Source of the DNA: Distichodus sexfasciatus
Lineage: Eukaryota; Chordata; Actinopteri; Characiformes; Distichodontidae
Direction: 5' to 3'
Assembly: GCA_032718565.1 (NCBI GenBank)
Contig: JAVGVS010000001.1
Span: 6,298,495-6,362,494 of the forward strand
Length of the DNA: 64,000 bases
The notes beneath the pieces are model-generated. The model made no database searches. It saw only the letters and a list, made by a program, of their open reading frames with translations, and was not told where the DNA came from. Shown in pieces: positions 12,231 to 26,003 of the stretch. Position numbers and translations under genes: made by a program. How positions within the stretch are numbered: position 1 is the stretch's first letter; every line of letters begins with the position of its first letter.

Positions 12231-14346
12231 AATGTTATTGGAATATCAATTTAGTACATTTTAGTAAAGATCTAACTATTCACCTGCCCCAGTCATCCAT
12301 ATCACTGAAAAAACATCATACAAATTATATAAGCTATTTTTGTTTAAAATATAGGTCTAATACCATTTCCTTCGCCAAAGCAGAACATCTCAGTTGAAAT
12401 ATGGAAAGGTTTCAGTTGACACGCAATAATAATGAACAGCCTGTCAGCAGCCAAACTCCATAGCAACTGCCACTCATGTACCATCTGTTGGTACACTGAA
12501 TTTGAGATTTTTTTCTCTAATTCTAAACCACTGTGCTTGGCCCTAATTAGAACCCGACAGAGTGACAGATGCACTGCATAACTAAAAGTAAAGCAGATTA
12601 TGTTTCAAAAAAATAATTTCAGTTGAATCAGTACATGACTCACTCTCTGAAAAAATCCCCTAAATTTTACAGTGTATTTGGAACATATTTGTTTCTTCTC
12701 TTCAATCCTCTCCCCTTCAGCCATAGGAATAATAATCACAAAACAGTCCACCAAAATCAGCACCAGCACAAAAGAGACACCACAGACGGGGTGCTGAAAA
12801 CTCTGTTCTCTCACTACAGTGTGGGAATCCGGGCCCATAAATTATGAATAATCACAATCTGGATCAAACAGCAGATTTAGCCATTATTGAGCCTTACGGT
12901 GAGTCATTGAGATCTAATTAAATGACTTCAGTGCTAACAAATATCATGAAAGTCTCTTGATGGGGTTTGCTTCCTTGAAATTTCTCTTTAACAGGGCCAG
13001 TAACACTTAGTCAAGAGTCAAGATTCCTTCTTCCAATGAATATGATTCTATATTCATAGAAACATGACAGATTATTACCGCTGTTTCTTTCACAACAGGT
13101 TCACACATTCACTGTGGAATTGTACCCCTCAAATAAGCCGGAAAACACAGTTTCTTGCTGCCAAGTGATTTTGCAGTTGGGGCTGTGAAATTACAGTACT
13201 GGTCATTTGCATTTGAGTTAACCACCGGCATTCCTGGTCCTGCCCTGCCTGTCATGTTGTACTCTTAAGGGAGGTAGAACCAATCAGCACCAGAAACTGA
13301 CAAGACAACCTCTATTATGGTGGTGGAATTCTCTTGAGTTGTTCTGCCAAAGGCTATACAGGCTTTTTACGGTCCATGCTTCAATAGATGCACCATCTTG
13401 ATGAGAGCGGAGGACAATACAGCTGCTCCACTTCAAAGCTACACACACACTGTAAAGAGCACTGCAGGCAAAGAGTAATGAAGGCATTGTATTTTTGCCG
13501 CTGTTATTGGTAGCCCCAAGTGTCGTTACAGGACTAACCTGAGCTTTTACACTGTTATAGTGAAAAGAATAACTGCGGTGGTGGGAGTTCACTGCTAACT
13601 CTCCATTTTAAAAGACAATTTCCCAGAGAAGGTTTTTAATCAGCAGGTCTCCCACTTGCCAAAGCACATAAATGTGTTGCTCCATAACGTCATCACAGCA
13701 AACTACGCTTACTCATCTGATAAATTTGTTACTTTCACATTAAACGATACAATTAAAGGGAGATAATGGAGGAGTAGTTCAAATTAGAAGCCTATCTTTT
13801 TACCCTCCCACTCTGAACTGCCTTCTCTCAAGGAGAGATGACCAGTGTGCTTTCTGTCACTCCCCTGGCAGAGCGTTCCGAATTGTGGCAGCTGATGCAC
13901 TGCATAGCATTTAATTAAGAAGCAACATTCATCCCAGCTCTTCTTGCAGCTACACGAGATGGCTAGCTGGTAAGCCATCTATTGTATTTGACCTGACACT
14001 GATATGGTGAGTTTTTGCAGGGGAATGAAGCAAACAAGACCTGATTCATCAGGATTTCCTGTGCAAAGAGGAAGATTTCTTTTGAAGGCCAGAAGGAAAA
14101 GTTATTTTTGTATCTAATGTGAGTGTTAATGCTGAATTTGTACATGGAGCATGACATCATGTTCCAGATCAAAGTGAAGAAAGAGATATACATGGAAATT
14201 AAAAGGAATGAGTATCATTTGTCTGTTTCTCCATTTCTGCATTTGCAAACTTCAATCTTTGGTTTACTTTTTCTATGTACTACTTAATTAAAGATACCAT
14301 ATTACACATTATTTTCTATGACTCATTTAAATTAATGTTATTTTAC

Positions 14347-14411
14347 CTGCTGTTGAACTTTTCAGGATGTTTTTCCCTCATTAAGTGGAATCGGTGCGCT
14401 ATCGATGCATC
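14347..14411 (-). CDS. dgkb: dgkb coding exon 21 (residues 680-700)
   Basis: A 65-nt exon isolated by 7.7 kb and 9.8 kb introns, reading DASIAHRFHLMREKHPEKFN and Ser plus two bases of Arg. This segment is almost invariant in type I DGKs. Acceptor CCCTGTAG, donor GTAAAA (weak), phase 0 to 2. Confidence 0.95.
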
Positions 14412-16374
14412 CTACAGGGACACAGAGAAAAAAGTCAGATTACCTAAAGCAAGAAAAGAACATTTTCTGTTTACTGATCCAGACAATATGTACTCATGCA
14501 TGGTTACATGACAGGAGATTAAACTTTAAATCTTGAATTACTGGCTGAAAGCAAATCCAGACATGACTCAAACATGTCTGCCCTGGTCTCCTGCAAATAT
14601 CAATTTTTATAGCATTAGTGGACAGCTCCCTGAAAACCTGATCCAGCACCAGGTTCAGACTTCCCTGTGTACTGTCATGCTTTAAATATTGAAATTGTTT
14701 CTTGATCAGTGCTTGGGGACATTTGTCTCCATACAGCAATCAAAATAGCCACCTCTGTAAAAGAGTTCCCCACTGGTATTACTAGAGTTGGGTTTAGAGA
14801 CAGCCAAAGTGCTGATGGGGTTTTGTGGGGCAGTAAAGGGTGGGATGAGAGCACAGTTGCTGTGGCCTGCAGGGAAGATGTTTCAGCAGATAGGCTTGTT
14901 GGACTGGACAAAGTACACAGCCCTGTCAAAGGAGCCACAAAGAGAGCGAGCATGATGAATAAGTGATCATATCAGCAAGGGAGAAGCCTTCCAGGAACAC
15001 AGGCAGAAGGGAAGCATTTGGGGAATGAGAGCAGAGGACACAGGGGACTAATGAGAAGAACAACATGACAGAGACAAAGCAAAACACTGGGCCAAAGTAG
15101 GCAGAAAACATACATTTTTCTTCTCAGCAAATTTCAAGGAATGTGCTCGCTTCCTCAGATTTACTTTTTTGGCGTGATTTCGCATTTCAGACATTGAAAA
15201 GGCAAACATAAATGATCTGTGCAGCATTGCCAAATTATCTGAACAACTCTGTCTTTAATGTGCCTACTGATCAAGAATGTACACCATTTAAATAAACAAA
15301 GAAACACTCAAGATTCAAAGCAACATTAGCAAAGGACCTTTAATGTTCAATAAAAACATAAAATTTCTCAATCATGACAGTAAATGTGCCAGTAATTGTT
15401 CTTGTTAGTTCTTAAAATGGCACTGAATCATTCAAGCTTTTATTATATGATAATGAGATAATGATGGTCAGTATTTCTGCTATAAAATTACCGGTCTACA
15501 GTGTAATGACTCATGATGTTAAATTCTGCTTTAATGAGATGAGCTCACTGTCTTCATCTGTCTCTTTTAAGAATCACAGCTCTGGAGGGGTAGACGTTTA
15601 ATTCATTTATCAGCTGGAAATTTGAATTTATCTGTAGCTTCCAGCTTGCTCGTTGTAGTTCATTCATTTACGTTTGTTTACTCAAGGATTTTTTCCTGAC
15701 ATTGTCATCTTCAATAAGGTCGAACATGAAATGGATGCAATGTGTCCCCTCTAAAGCGAAGTGACCCTGCTGTTTGGTGACAGTCCTGAACTGAATGTAA
15801 CCTGATTCAATTGCATAGTGGCAAGGAACATGGAAGCAGATGGAAATACAGAGCAGGTCGGCTCATCACATGTTCTGTTCCCCTCAACTTCCCCAAAGTA
15901 CAGAGCCTGACCCGTGGATCAATGAGGAGCTTTGATTGGATTAATAGGACAAGGCCAAGGTGGAAAAAAGAGATTTTACTCTCTATATACTTTTAGTAAG
16001 GAAACACTAGCATGTCTATCTCCTATCTAACTATCTTCTGCATGCAGTAACCTGCAAGGGGTTTGGGATCAGGTGTGCTTCAGGTGAAGGCTGATCTCTT
16101 TGATCAAATGCAGTCTCGAGTGCAGAGAGTTATGTCACATTTGGTGAATAGCAACGAAGTTTGTTTGTAGTTTTCCTGTCTACCAATACACTGGCTCAAA
16201 AGTACATTCTACTATCAACCACTAAACAAACTTCGATTAAAATCAAAGCATCCAAACTGACAGTACAGAAGGCAACTGATAAGTCAGTTCTAACTGTAAC
16301 AAATCCATCCCTATATTTAGATGCATGCATGTGCGAAGACAAGAGAGCTCTAAGCCGCCACATCCTTCAGTGTG

Positions 16375-16396
16375 ACACACACACACACACACACAC
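16375..16396. repeat. (CA)n microsatellite
   Basis: Uninterrupted ACACAC run of 11 units in the intron between exons 20 and 21. Confidence 0.9.
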
Positions 16397-19300
16397 GCTG
16401 CCTGTCTCAGCGTATGACATGGTAGAGGGTCCCGGCGTCTCACCCGACGCACTGTTTCACTCTCTCAGACAGGGAGGAAGCAAGCAAGTGCGTGACTCTC
16501 AGAGTTTGATAACTGATGGCGTGTTGATGAAGCCACGAACGGACCATGCACGTTAGCACCTGCACTGGCTTCCTGCCCAGGCCTGCAGGTGCATCAGCGG
16601 TCACACAGGAGAGGCAGGAAGCTTGCATGGTGGAGGATTCTGGTGGGGAGGAGCATGGTGTCATGCACCTATCCAAACCCAGCACAGCATGTTTTTAAAT
16701 AGAGCAGGAGCTGATGCATGGGCCTGCTGTGCACCTCACTGACTGCTATGGGATGGCAATCAATCTCAGCTCACAGAGACACCAATGAGGCAACAAAGAA
16801 AAGCAAAGCAATGCACACATTAAAATGTTTTTTGTATCTTAAATTCACAAGATAGAATAAACTACATTAAAGTTGTCTGTACAAATGTACAGATAGATTA
16901 AGGTCCAGATGAACTCAAGTCTTGTTTTTTTATTAAATTTAAGGACAGCATGTGCTGTATCTGGAGCTAAATTTGGTTTGTCTGATAGGACACAGCCATG
17001 ACAGTAGACATCTCCATTAAATTGCAAAATAGTCTGTGATGTGGGACAGACTCTAGGTGTCGCAGGTGAAAGCAGAAGGTCAACAGTCTTACAGTGATAT
17101 GATTAAAGAAGTTACATCATTGTTTAATAATACACTACATTACATTTATATTACAACTCAAGCTTGCAAGAATAAAACCAAGAATCCCTACTTACTCTTA
17201 TTCTAGGCATTTTAAATAAATAAATGGACACTGTATATAATAACAATGAAAAAATGATTATTTTGGACAATCAAAAGTTTTGTGATGTGAATCCAAATAC
17301 CTACTGTGATGTTTTTGTCCATTTGGCATTGGTAGACTCCATGGATTAAAGAGAAAGCACACATTATTCTATGACAATTCTTAGTGGAATCCCAGTAATC
17401 CTACTTCCAGCTATATCACCACTGGGCCCATGAGCAAACCATTAACCCCAAGTTACTCCAGGGAGTCTGTCCCAGTCATTTGCAAATAATGCAAGTTATT
17501 CTGGACAAGTGTGTCTGTTATTTGCAAAAATATAAACCAAGAGATTGCATTAAAGAGTTGTTTTCTATATTTTAACATATGCCCAAGCAAATTATGCAAG
17601 TAGCCTTGTAATATCATAATATATCCCCTGTTGTCCCATCTTCCCGTCGTCCCCAGACACAAGTTCTTATGCAAGAGCAAGTGACTGTAGGATTAAAAAT
17701 GGATCTCTGTGTGGTGGTAAATATTACAAGGCAATGTGATACTCTGCAACAGTGGGCTTCTATGGGACCCTTTACCAATAAGGCTGTTTTGATGATGCCA
17801 ATTGCTAAGGTAGCATAGGATAAAATGAGAGGATAAAAAAACACTACAGTCTCACCTGTGTCAGACTGACACAGACAATTCCCCTTTATTTTTAACACAT
17901 GCCTTGAGACCAAAACTTTTGCTGTGCTGACATGAAATGTTTTTGAGCATTGTCTCAATCAGTCCATGAAGCTAATGCTCATGGGTTTGAGTACATCTCA
18001 TAAACAAGCACTGAGAGAACACTGGGTTATAAACCTGAAATCACACGTTTACATGCTTTTCCAAGCCATTATTTCATTTAAAAGAAACTCCACCCATATT
18101 ACATCTTGGGAGAGTATTGAAAGGGTAAAGGGTTGAAGCACATTAAGTGAGGTGATATTCAGGTCACTGTGATTGGCACAAACATACAGTGTTATTATAG
18201 CACTTCGGCATGTCAGTGTCCATCTGTGGCTCTGTCAGCACTGTGGGGAGCAGGTGTGTATGGGATTCATCACTGACCTGGCAGCATATGCATGCAAGTC
18301 ATGTCTGATTGAATTGGTGAGCAGTATCACAGGGTCACACTGGGTTTGCATGTTGGTCTGATGGAAAAAGGAAGATAAAGAAATGCTGTCTTCCTTCTAT
18401 CTTTAAGACAGGCCAGGTGTCACTCAGCACGGTCATTCATTATGGCGGTAACCTGGTCTGAACCTGGCAGCCAAACACTTCCTGTCACTGATACTTCCCC
18501 TGACCTTCAGCCTGTGCCAGTGCTATACCCCCCCTAAACACACACACATACACAAGTAAACACTCTTATCACACTATTTTGGAATTTTCAACTCCCTGAT
18601 CTGCCATAACCTCTGTCCTTTCCTGCAATGATACTTCATAACTAGACTGCATTTCAAGATTTGACAAAAAGATCAATGATGCAACTGAACTCGCTTAAAA
18701 TCAGATAAACAAGAAGGAACGAGTGATTGTGACACTGGAGATGGAAGCGACGTGATACCAAGCCAAAGAGAACATGACGCCAGAGCATCAGGCTGCTTCT
18801 TCCAGTGCCACTCCAGGGAGAGCAGGACAGGGACACAGATAGCTTGTTGACTGCAGGAGAGTAGGTAAGATTTCATCTCACACACTTGGGGTAGCAGGCC
18901 CGTGTCGGGGGAACGCAGGCCAGGGTGTGTTTTAATGACTGCCGATGGTGTGCGTTTGCTCTCGCTAACTCACAATGACACATTCTTTCCAAAGGGAAAG
19001 AAGGAACTGGATCAAGCAGTAAATGCTTTCCAGCAGGTTCACTGCACTGTGTTAAGTCGGCATAGAAATGTCTCGGAAATCCGATTCACATGTGCGCCAA
19101 GCACAGCCCCTCTCTTGTGATCAAGCCTTGTTTACATGCATTTAGGAGCCACTGCCTCAATTAACTGTAAAATGTGAGCTGCATTAAAGGACCTTGTTCA
19201 ATCTCAGACCAAAAAACATATACATAACATCATATGCATATATTATTTACATAAGATACAGTGAGAAAAAAATCAAAAGGCTCTAAAAATGATAGACTAA

Positions 19301-20129
19301 CGAATGATCATGTGTTATATGTATATAACGAGTTAAGAAAAAATATGGATTAGCTACTGATTATATGAATATATTAGATCATATACATATATTTAATATG
19401 AATTATATATTTGCTTATATTCAACTTACTTATATTCCTTAAACTAAACAACTAAGCATCCTAGCTTCCACTGCACCCAAAGCAACAAGGACGTTCTGAA
19501 AGATCTTATTTTGAGCGTATTGTACTCTCCCTGAACAATCCGGACCAAGGGTTTCTAGTCTTTCTGCTCTTGTCTCCCCTTAGTAGTGCTTTTATCTCCA
19601 CAAATCAGTTATTAGATTAGGTCATTGAAAATTTAATCTCTTGACTGGCAGTGAACATGAAACAGACGACCCTGAAGCTTGCGATAGTGGCCTAGTAACC
19701 ACTAATGCCATGGCAACCCCATTGGAGGGTGGCAGGGAAACGTTTCCTTTTGGGACGATGAGGCGATGCTGCGTTGCTAATGATTACATCAGCGCGTGAG
19801 TCACCATGCTGGTTTGCTCAGGTGTCAGTGGCTCTCGATGTAGAGCCATCTGTCTTCTCCTCATGAGCTCCCAGCACCATGTCCCTCTGCTCCAACACCA
19901 TGCAACGCTGCACTTCCATGACCACGGGCGGAGGAGAGTGCCTCTGGCGCCCCCTAGGATCTGCATGCAAACCCCAAATCTATCGTCCATTACACAAATT
20001 TAACACAATTTTTAAACCATTTGGACCTGTTATCATTCAAGAAATCAGAAATCTTGTATTAATGCCATTTATAACTTAAAGATGAATATTGTACACACAC
20101 CACAACATCACAACAGTGGCCTCTGCACT

Positions 20130-20285
20130 TAACCTAAAACCTACACCACATGACGTGGCCAGTGACTGGGGAAGGTACCTTGCTTAGGAGTACCTGAGCT
20201 ATATTTTTACCAGTCTAAGATTTGAAACAATGACCCTACGGTCATGGTAGCAACTCCCTAACTGTTACAAAGCATCCCCATCTCC
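20130..20285 (-). mobile_element. tRNA-derived SINE relative, degenerate
   Basis: Reverse complement has GTAACAGTTAGG, GGGTCATTGTTTCAAATCTT, GACTGGTAAAAATA and CTAAGCAAGGTACCTTCCCC in the same order as the SINEs at 6698 and 10152. More diverged; the B box is damaged. Confidence 0.5.
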
Positions 20286-21738
20286 AAGTATATGTACCTT
20301 ATCTTGCTGAATCATAAACATCACTTCTAATATTTCCTCCTCCTAAACAGCAGTTAATCTGTGGCATTAAGTTGACTGATGGAATAAATATCCAAAATAT
20401 TGTATATGTCCTCACTGTATTATTTCAAGTCATGATGCCCAAAAACAAATCTCAGACAAAAGCTGATTTATATTTTACACACTTTTTCTGTTAGCCTTGT
20501 GAGAACCAGCAGCGGTGCTAAGCCATGCATGGACCCTCCTGGCACAGACAGGCTGCCCCCATCATAAGACTCGGGGTCCACAGAGCAGCCATTGTCCACT
20601 CAGCCAGCAGCCTCGGTACCACCCAAGCTCTTCAAAGCACCCCCACCACATCACCTGCAGATGGGCTGATGTGGGCCCGTCCCTGAATGCACCACATTGT
20701 GTCTTAGCTCATGCTATCCTTTTGTTTTTATATGTTTTCCTCATGACAGCCAGAACACGGGACTAAATAACCTTTAAACAGACCTGATCAGAATATGATC
20801 TGCTGAATGAAGAGCACAGCTAGACACTGATTTCTCTTAGCTCAGCACTCTCAAACCACTACAGCAGGGCACTAGCAGTGCTGTTTATGGTGGATGCTGA
20901 TAGCTGAAGGAAACGGAGCCGGGGCTCGAGTCTGTGGGAGGCTGTGAGTTACATAATGGCGCTGCAGTGTGTCGCATTCCATTTTGTGTGCCACCTTGTC
21001 TAATCCTTCCTGTGTCAGCCCCTGCTGATACACACGCCCATCGTGGCCACGTCAGGTGGCCTGCTTCAAGCCCCTTCCCTATTTTTGGTCACTCTAAAAG
21101 TGGCCTGGGCTACCTGGCACACTTCACAAAGATGAAGCAGCATGTGACCCACACACCTGGGATGAGGCCGATAATAGAATTTGGACATTTTTTCCCACCA
21201 TGAAAAGTTCACTATTTATAGAGTGCTGATCTATAAACAGAACAAAAATTAATCATTGTCCATGCGAGAGAGGCACATGTACCCGATATAAAGACCCAAT
21301 AAAACTTTAGATTAGCAAAAAGTAGTGCAAAATTACTTTTTGTTTACAAATAATTTTAAAGTATTTTTAAGTATTTTAATTTAATTTTGTCCTGCTGTAA
21401 AATATTTTCAAGATAGATTCTATGTCTCCAACTTAGTAAAGTAATGGGTAATAATAAATGAATCTAACATTAAGTATCCTAAATAAACTAAATGAAATAT
21501 TTTAAACATTTGAACAATTTTACCTCAATGTTAAAACTTTGAATATTCTTAAATTAGAATATTGGTCATGTTGTTGTTTCTTGTTTAACCATCATTTAGC
21601 AATTTATTTAAAATAATTTAGTTGTTATAATATTCAATGTGAAAGATGCAAATCACAATGAATAGGTTAGCATCAATTTGACCGTTTTCCTCAAAACTTG
21701 CGAACAAATGGCACTTACAATGTTACATGAGCAGTATG

Positions 21739-21751
21739 GTTGCTAAGCAAC
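21739..21751. promoter_or_regulatory. palindromic RFX-like X-box
   Basis: GTTGCTAAGCAAC is a perfect five-base inverted repeat (GTTGC/GCAAC) with a 3-base centre and agrees with the RFX consensus. It lies 360 bp from exon 20, in the intron between exons 20 and 21. No other factor site is obvious beside it. Confidence 0.35.
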
Positions 21752-22094
21752 AGTGTGTGCAGCTAGTTTTTTTTCTCTCTCCAATATCTGAGCACTATGT
21801 ACAAGCGCAAAACCATCTCGCTCAAATTTGTCCAAACTGCAATTTCTCTTATGTAATGACGCTTACCTTAATGTTACATATGATAAATTTCCCATTAAAT
21901 GCACATTATATCTAATGGACATATAATGATCTTATAAATGCTGAGAAATAAATTGAAGAGGAATTAAGTGCAGCTTTTAGGCGGTCGACATTAAGTAACC
22001 CATGCAAAGTTAGGCCTATTTGGGGAGATGGGGTTGGGGTCTCTAAGTATGTTTGCTCCCTATTAAATAGGGGTAAGTTCTAAACTGTACTCAC

Positions 22095-22255
22095 CACTCC
22101 AATAGAGAAGTAGTTATTGACTATACTGTAGGGCACAGGGTCTCCCTTCTCTTCCTTGTCGTCAGGGATGATGTCAATGTTCCAACGGTCCAGAAGCACC
22201 TCAGTACTGTGCTCAATGTCCCTGAGGAACTTTAGTAAACTTCCTCCTTCATAAC
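22095..22255 (-). CDS. dgkb: dgkb coding exon 20, kinase/accessory junction (residues 626-679)
   Basis: Starts GYEGGSLLKFLRDIEHSTEV and contains LDRW, EEKGDPVPYSI and NNYFSIGV, the last being highly conserved in the family. The K-[DE]-EKGDPVPYSI stretch is like DGK-beta and unlike gamma. Acceptor TTTTCTAG, donor GTGAGT, phase 1 to 0. Confidence 0.95.
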
Positions 22256-23975
22256 CTAGAAAAACAAAGCAGGGTGCTATGTCAACAAACATGCACACAT
22301 TGATTCAAACTAGCCTTTTTGCATTAATACCAAGTGGCTGCATATCATCAGCACCTCACTTTACTTTAATGTGCACTAATTTACTGGAATATTACTGGAA
22401 AATTATAGATTTGAGTTCTGTGCTCACAATTAAAGTCCCAGAACTTTGAAGGTCCCATTGTTAATACATCAAAGATTCATTAAATTGATCAACTTCCCAA
22501 GGAAAAGAACTAAAACTTTAAACACAAGCCAGAATTTATAATTTTATGTCTATATTTTCAAATGAGTGTAAAGGTTTGGTTTTGTGTGTATGTCCACAAA
22601 TAAATGCATACATAGAGGATTAAAACTAACAAACGGAATATGATAACTTTTGTCAAACATTAAAATTAAACTTTAAGATCAAAGCCAAATCTACACCCCT
22701 TGGGCCATTCACTCACTATTCAAAGTATTAGCTAATAGGAGATTTGTACCAAAAGCAGGACCTTCAAGTGTGACTTCTATTATTTTATTATGCTATGGTA
22801 GGCCGGGTGTTAGTTGAGTGGAGGCGTTAGCTCTTAACAAGGGCCATCATGCTGGGAGTGAAGCAGGGGGATGATGACACTTTCCCGGAAACCCTGTGTG
22901 CCTTAGCTCATGTGTGATGACACCCAGGGGAACACTCTTCTTTCATTAACGTAACAGGTATAGCAACACAAAATCACACACAGAAACACAAATACACAGA
23001 GGCAAAAAGGTAATAACTACATTAGTAGTCATTACACATTGTCTTTAATTACTTTTTCATTATATTTAGAAGAAATATTTAGCACCAAAGTTTTTGCCAA
23101 AACTAAACTTTGTTTTCAGTCTGAAATAAGTTTGAAAATTGTTCGAAATCTTATTCATCTCATCGATGACAAGCTTCAGAAACAAGTTCACATAACTAGT
23201 CGATCACCAACCATGTACATTCATACAGGAAGCACAGATGTGATGTAACAGGCTAATTACTCCACAACCTCTACAAGGACACAACTGTCTAACAAGCAGA
23301 TTGTCTGATGCATAACAACCCACTTTAACCTACTGGAACATACTAGAAACATACACACCTGCTCACATTACATAAGACAAAGACAAATACCATAATAGTC
23401 ACCTTGGACAGAACACTATGCTTGGTGTGTGTGGTGTGTCCACACAGCAACTGATTGCCCATACTTGCTACACTAAATGCTTACTTAAGAAATACTTCAT
23501 ATCCTGTATCACTCAAACCCTTGGAATCATTTCCCAGATTAACATTTGTATAATTTTTGTCCATATTTATACATCTCCGTTTATTCTTTTTATTACTTCT
23601 TATTTTTTAATTATGTATTACTATTTTTATCTTATTTTTAGTTACGAAGGAACCACATATGAAACAGCTTTTCATAAATTATTTGAAACCTACAACATGT
23701 TTGCAGAAATATAAACTTTGAAGGGAAAATGTGACAGACATTATCATTGATGATTCCATACATTTGGAACAGTCAAAGTTATAGAAGATAAAAAGATGTA
23801 TTACTTTATATTTTAGCGTTCTCAGAAACATCTTTTTCAAAGCGAAAATAAGTAGTTTTAAATGCCTTTTTTGGATCTGTTTCTGTTGCTCAGTGTAATC
23901 CTTGGTATTCTGGTAGGAAAGAAGTTTAAGAATCACATCACTCTAAAGGTGGCTGAAATGCAGGAGCTTTCTCAC
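22256..23975. other. dgkb: intron between exons 19 and 20
   Basis: AT-rich noncoding sequence; I see no repeat or motif worth naming. Confidence 0.7.
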
Positions 23976-24065
23976 CTCCACCCCAGCGGAGGCAGCGTGC
24001 CAGGTCATTCCCTGTACCCAGCGGCAGAATGGCAACAGGGGGGTGGCGAGCAAAATTAGCCTTAT
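23976..24065 (-). CDS. dgkb: dgkb coding exon 19, kinase domain (residues 596-625)
   Basis: Encodes DKANFARHPPVAILPLGTGN and DLARCLRWGG, including the PLGTGNDLAR motif that is invariant in DAG kinases. Acceptor ACTCCAG, donor GTGAGA, phase 1 to 1. Confidence 0.95.
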
Positions 24066-25652
24066 CTGGAGTACAACAGGAAAGCAGAAAGTACTGTAAA
24101 TGTTTGTATGATCAAAAGGGAATAAAATGAAACTTAAAAAAAAACAAAAAACAATTAAAGTCTCAGTCGGACATTAACTGCATTCTATTGGCATATAACT
24201 GCAAGAAACATTCTGTACTGATGATTCCATAATTTAGATAGTATAAATAAAATTAGTACTAGGGTTAGGAATTCAGCATTGAAATTTTTTTCCCCATATA
24301 ACCTAACAGCTTTCATGTATGTATTGTTAAATGTGTAGATACGGACAGATATTTGTTCAGAAAGGGTTTGGAAAGGAAAGGAAGTTAGCTGGCAGTAACT
24401 TAGTTGAATGGCACTGACTTAATTTTGTTGGACTACAAAACACTGACTGTATGTCGCTCCACATAAGTGCATCAGACAAATGCCGTAAATGCAAATATGG
24501 AGAATACCAGTTTACAAAATGTGATATACAAATGGTTTGGGCTGAAGTTCCCGAGACATAAACCTCTTTCAGGTAGAAGCTCATCTGGACAAGAGAAGCA
24601 GTGGGATCTTTGGTACCTTTTTGTCATTTTGCTGCCACTCCCTGTGTGTCTAACTGTGATGTACATATGGCCCGCTGAGACCTTGCTTTTGGTGCTGTAC
24701 CACATGGTGGGGTTTAGTGCCTAACCACAGGGGCTCTCTGACTAATCAGCTCCTACCAGCAGCCATTTTCTAATGGCTGTCAGACTTGTGTGGGTGAGGA
24801 GCGGGCGAAGATGAAGCATCTGATCTAGGATCAGAATAAAATTTATGATTTACACACCAGTAAGTCAGAGGAGCTGTTCCATAAGCAGACAGGCTTCTTC
24901 CACACAGACTCTTTTCTACTACTGTACAACTAATGGTCACACACTTACTCTCATGAGAGTAAGAGCACAAAAGACCTGATCTAGGATCCTCACTCATTGC
25001 ACTTTTAGCTATGGGGCTAGAAGTCCAAACTGATTCTGAATCAGCACTTAAAGGCACAATCTACCACCACCCACACAGACTCATCTCCAGTGCTTATCCA
25101 TTAACATCAGCATGGCTGTCAGCGGGGAGAGAGGCAGCCCATTATCTCTCCACCGTTATCTTCCATTCAGTCATATGAAAGAGGTCGTGGATGAGTGTGC
25201 ACGCTCCCTAGACATGATCATTTCTGAACAATAGCTTTTCAGAGCCCCATTAAATGTTACTATGATTATATGTGCATTGTTTCAAAAAGGAGCAAAGTTT
25301 GTTGCTCTGTCCTGCAATGCAGGATGTAATTTCTTGAAAATTACCTTACGGCCCTTTAATGTTGAAATAATTGGCCCCGGTCAATACTACATTGGTAAAA
25401 ACTATATTGCGAGTGTACTTTCTTTTGTATGTGGAAAATACAAAGACAAACCTGCAATTTGTCTGCTATTTGAAGCTTACTTGTGTGTATATTTACAGGG
25501 CCTACAACATTACTTTTTATTATTGTAAACTTTGACAAAAAAGAGATACCACTACAATACTCTCAACAATCTATTTTTTTCACATATATCATTTATGCTG
25601 ATAGCAACCTAATTCTGGCTCTGACTCACATATTGGCAATAATCTCACTTAC
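24066..25652. other. dgkb: intron between exons 18 and 19
   Basis: No exon, RNA gene or clear mobile element found. Confidence 0.65.
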
Positions 25653-25738
25653 CGATGCAATCCAAGATCCAGCCCACTGTCCCATCTCCTCCACAGGCCA
25701 ACACTCGGAAGTCAGGAACCTCACGAAAGAAGTTGAGT
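25653..25738 (-). CDS. dgkb: dgkb coding exon 18, catalytic glycine loop (residues 567-595)
   Basis: Contains LNFFREVPDFRVLACGGDGTVGW (in two parts: up to A581 and C582-W590) and ILDCI. The GGDGTVGW motif at 583-590 is the ATP-binding loop of DAG kinases, intact here, so the enzyme is predicted to be active. Acceptor GCTCCCAG, donor GTAAGT, phase 2 to 1. Confidence 0.95.
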
Positions 25739-25844
25739 CTGGGAGCATACCAAAGAACATAGGAAGAGAGGAAACATACTATGATATTAAAAGACTATTT
25801 AAATGATATGCAAGAATAACAGAACAAAAAGAACATTTATATTT

Positions 25845-26003
25845 CTGCATTTTTCAGATATTCTTATCCAGAGTCAGTTTCTTCCATTTCCTAATCATAG
25901 AGAGCACCCTAACCAGGGAGCAACTTTGGGTTGAGTGCCTTGCTTAGGTTCTCCTGGGTTTTAAACCTCCTATCTTATGGTCACCAACACTGAGTTTGAT
26001 TCA
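25845..26003. repeat. fish dispersed SINE-like repeat, degenerate
   Basis: Shows GCATTTTTCAGATATTCTTA-TCCAGAG, then GGGAGCAACTTTGGGTTGAG and TGCCTTGCTTAGG, matching the widespread fish pattern GCATTTAGCAGACGCTTTTATCC…GAGCAAT…GTGCCTTGCTCAAGG. The same family recurs at 38262. Confidence 0.55.

Larger units (their letters stand above)
4585..14346. other. dgkb: intron between exons 21 and 22 (9.8 kb)
   Basis: Apart from the repeats listed separately (5188, 6698, 7666, 8809, 10152, 10545-12230) I see only AT-rich noncoding DNA. ORFs here are short, lack family similarity and lack consistent splice borders. Confidence 0.7.
14412..22094. other. dgkb: intron between exons 20 and 21 (7.7 kb)
   Basis: Contains the CA repeat at 16375, the SINE relative at 20130 and the RFX-like palindrome at 21739. 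The 19660-19960 block is CpG-richer, with GCCATGGCAACC at 19707-19718 and CCATTGG right after it, and could be regulatory. ORFs on both strands there overlap one another and match nothing I know. Confidence 0.6.

Noticed and set aside
19784..20079. Overlapping ORFs on both strands as a gene
   Set aside because: Frames overlap each other on opposite strands and none shows a known domain or splice context; GC content alone explains them.
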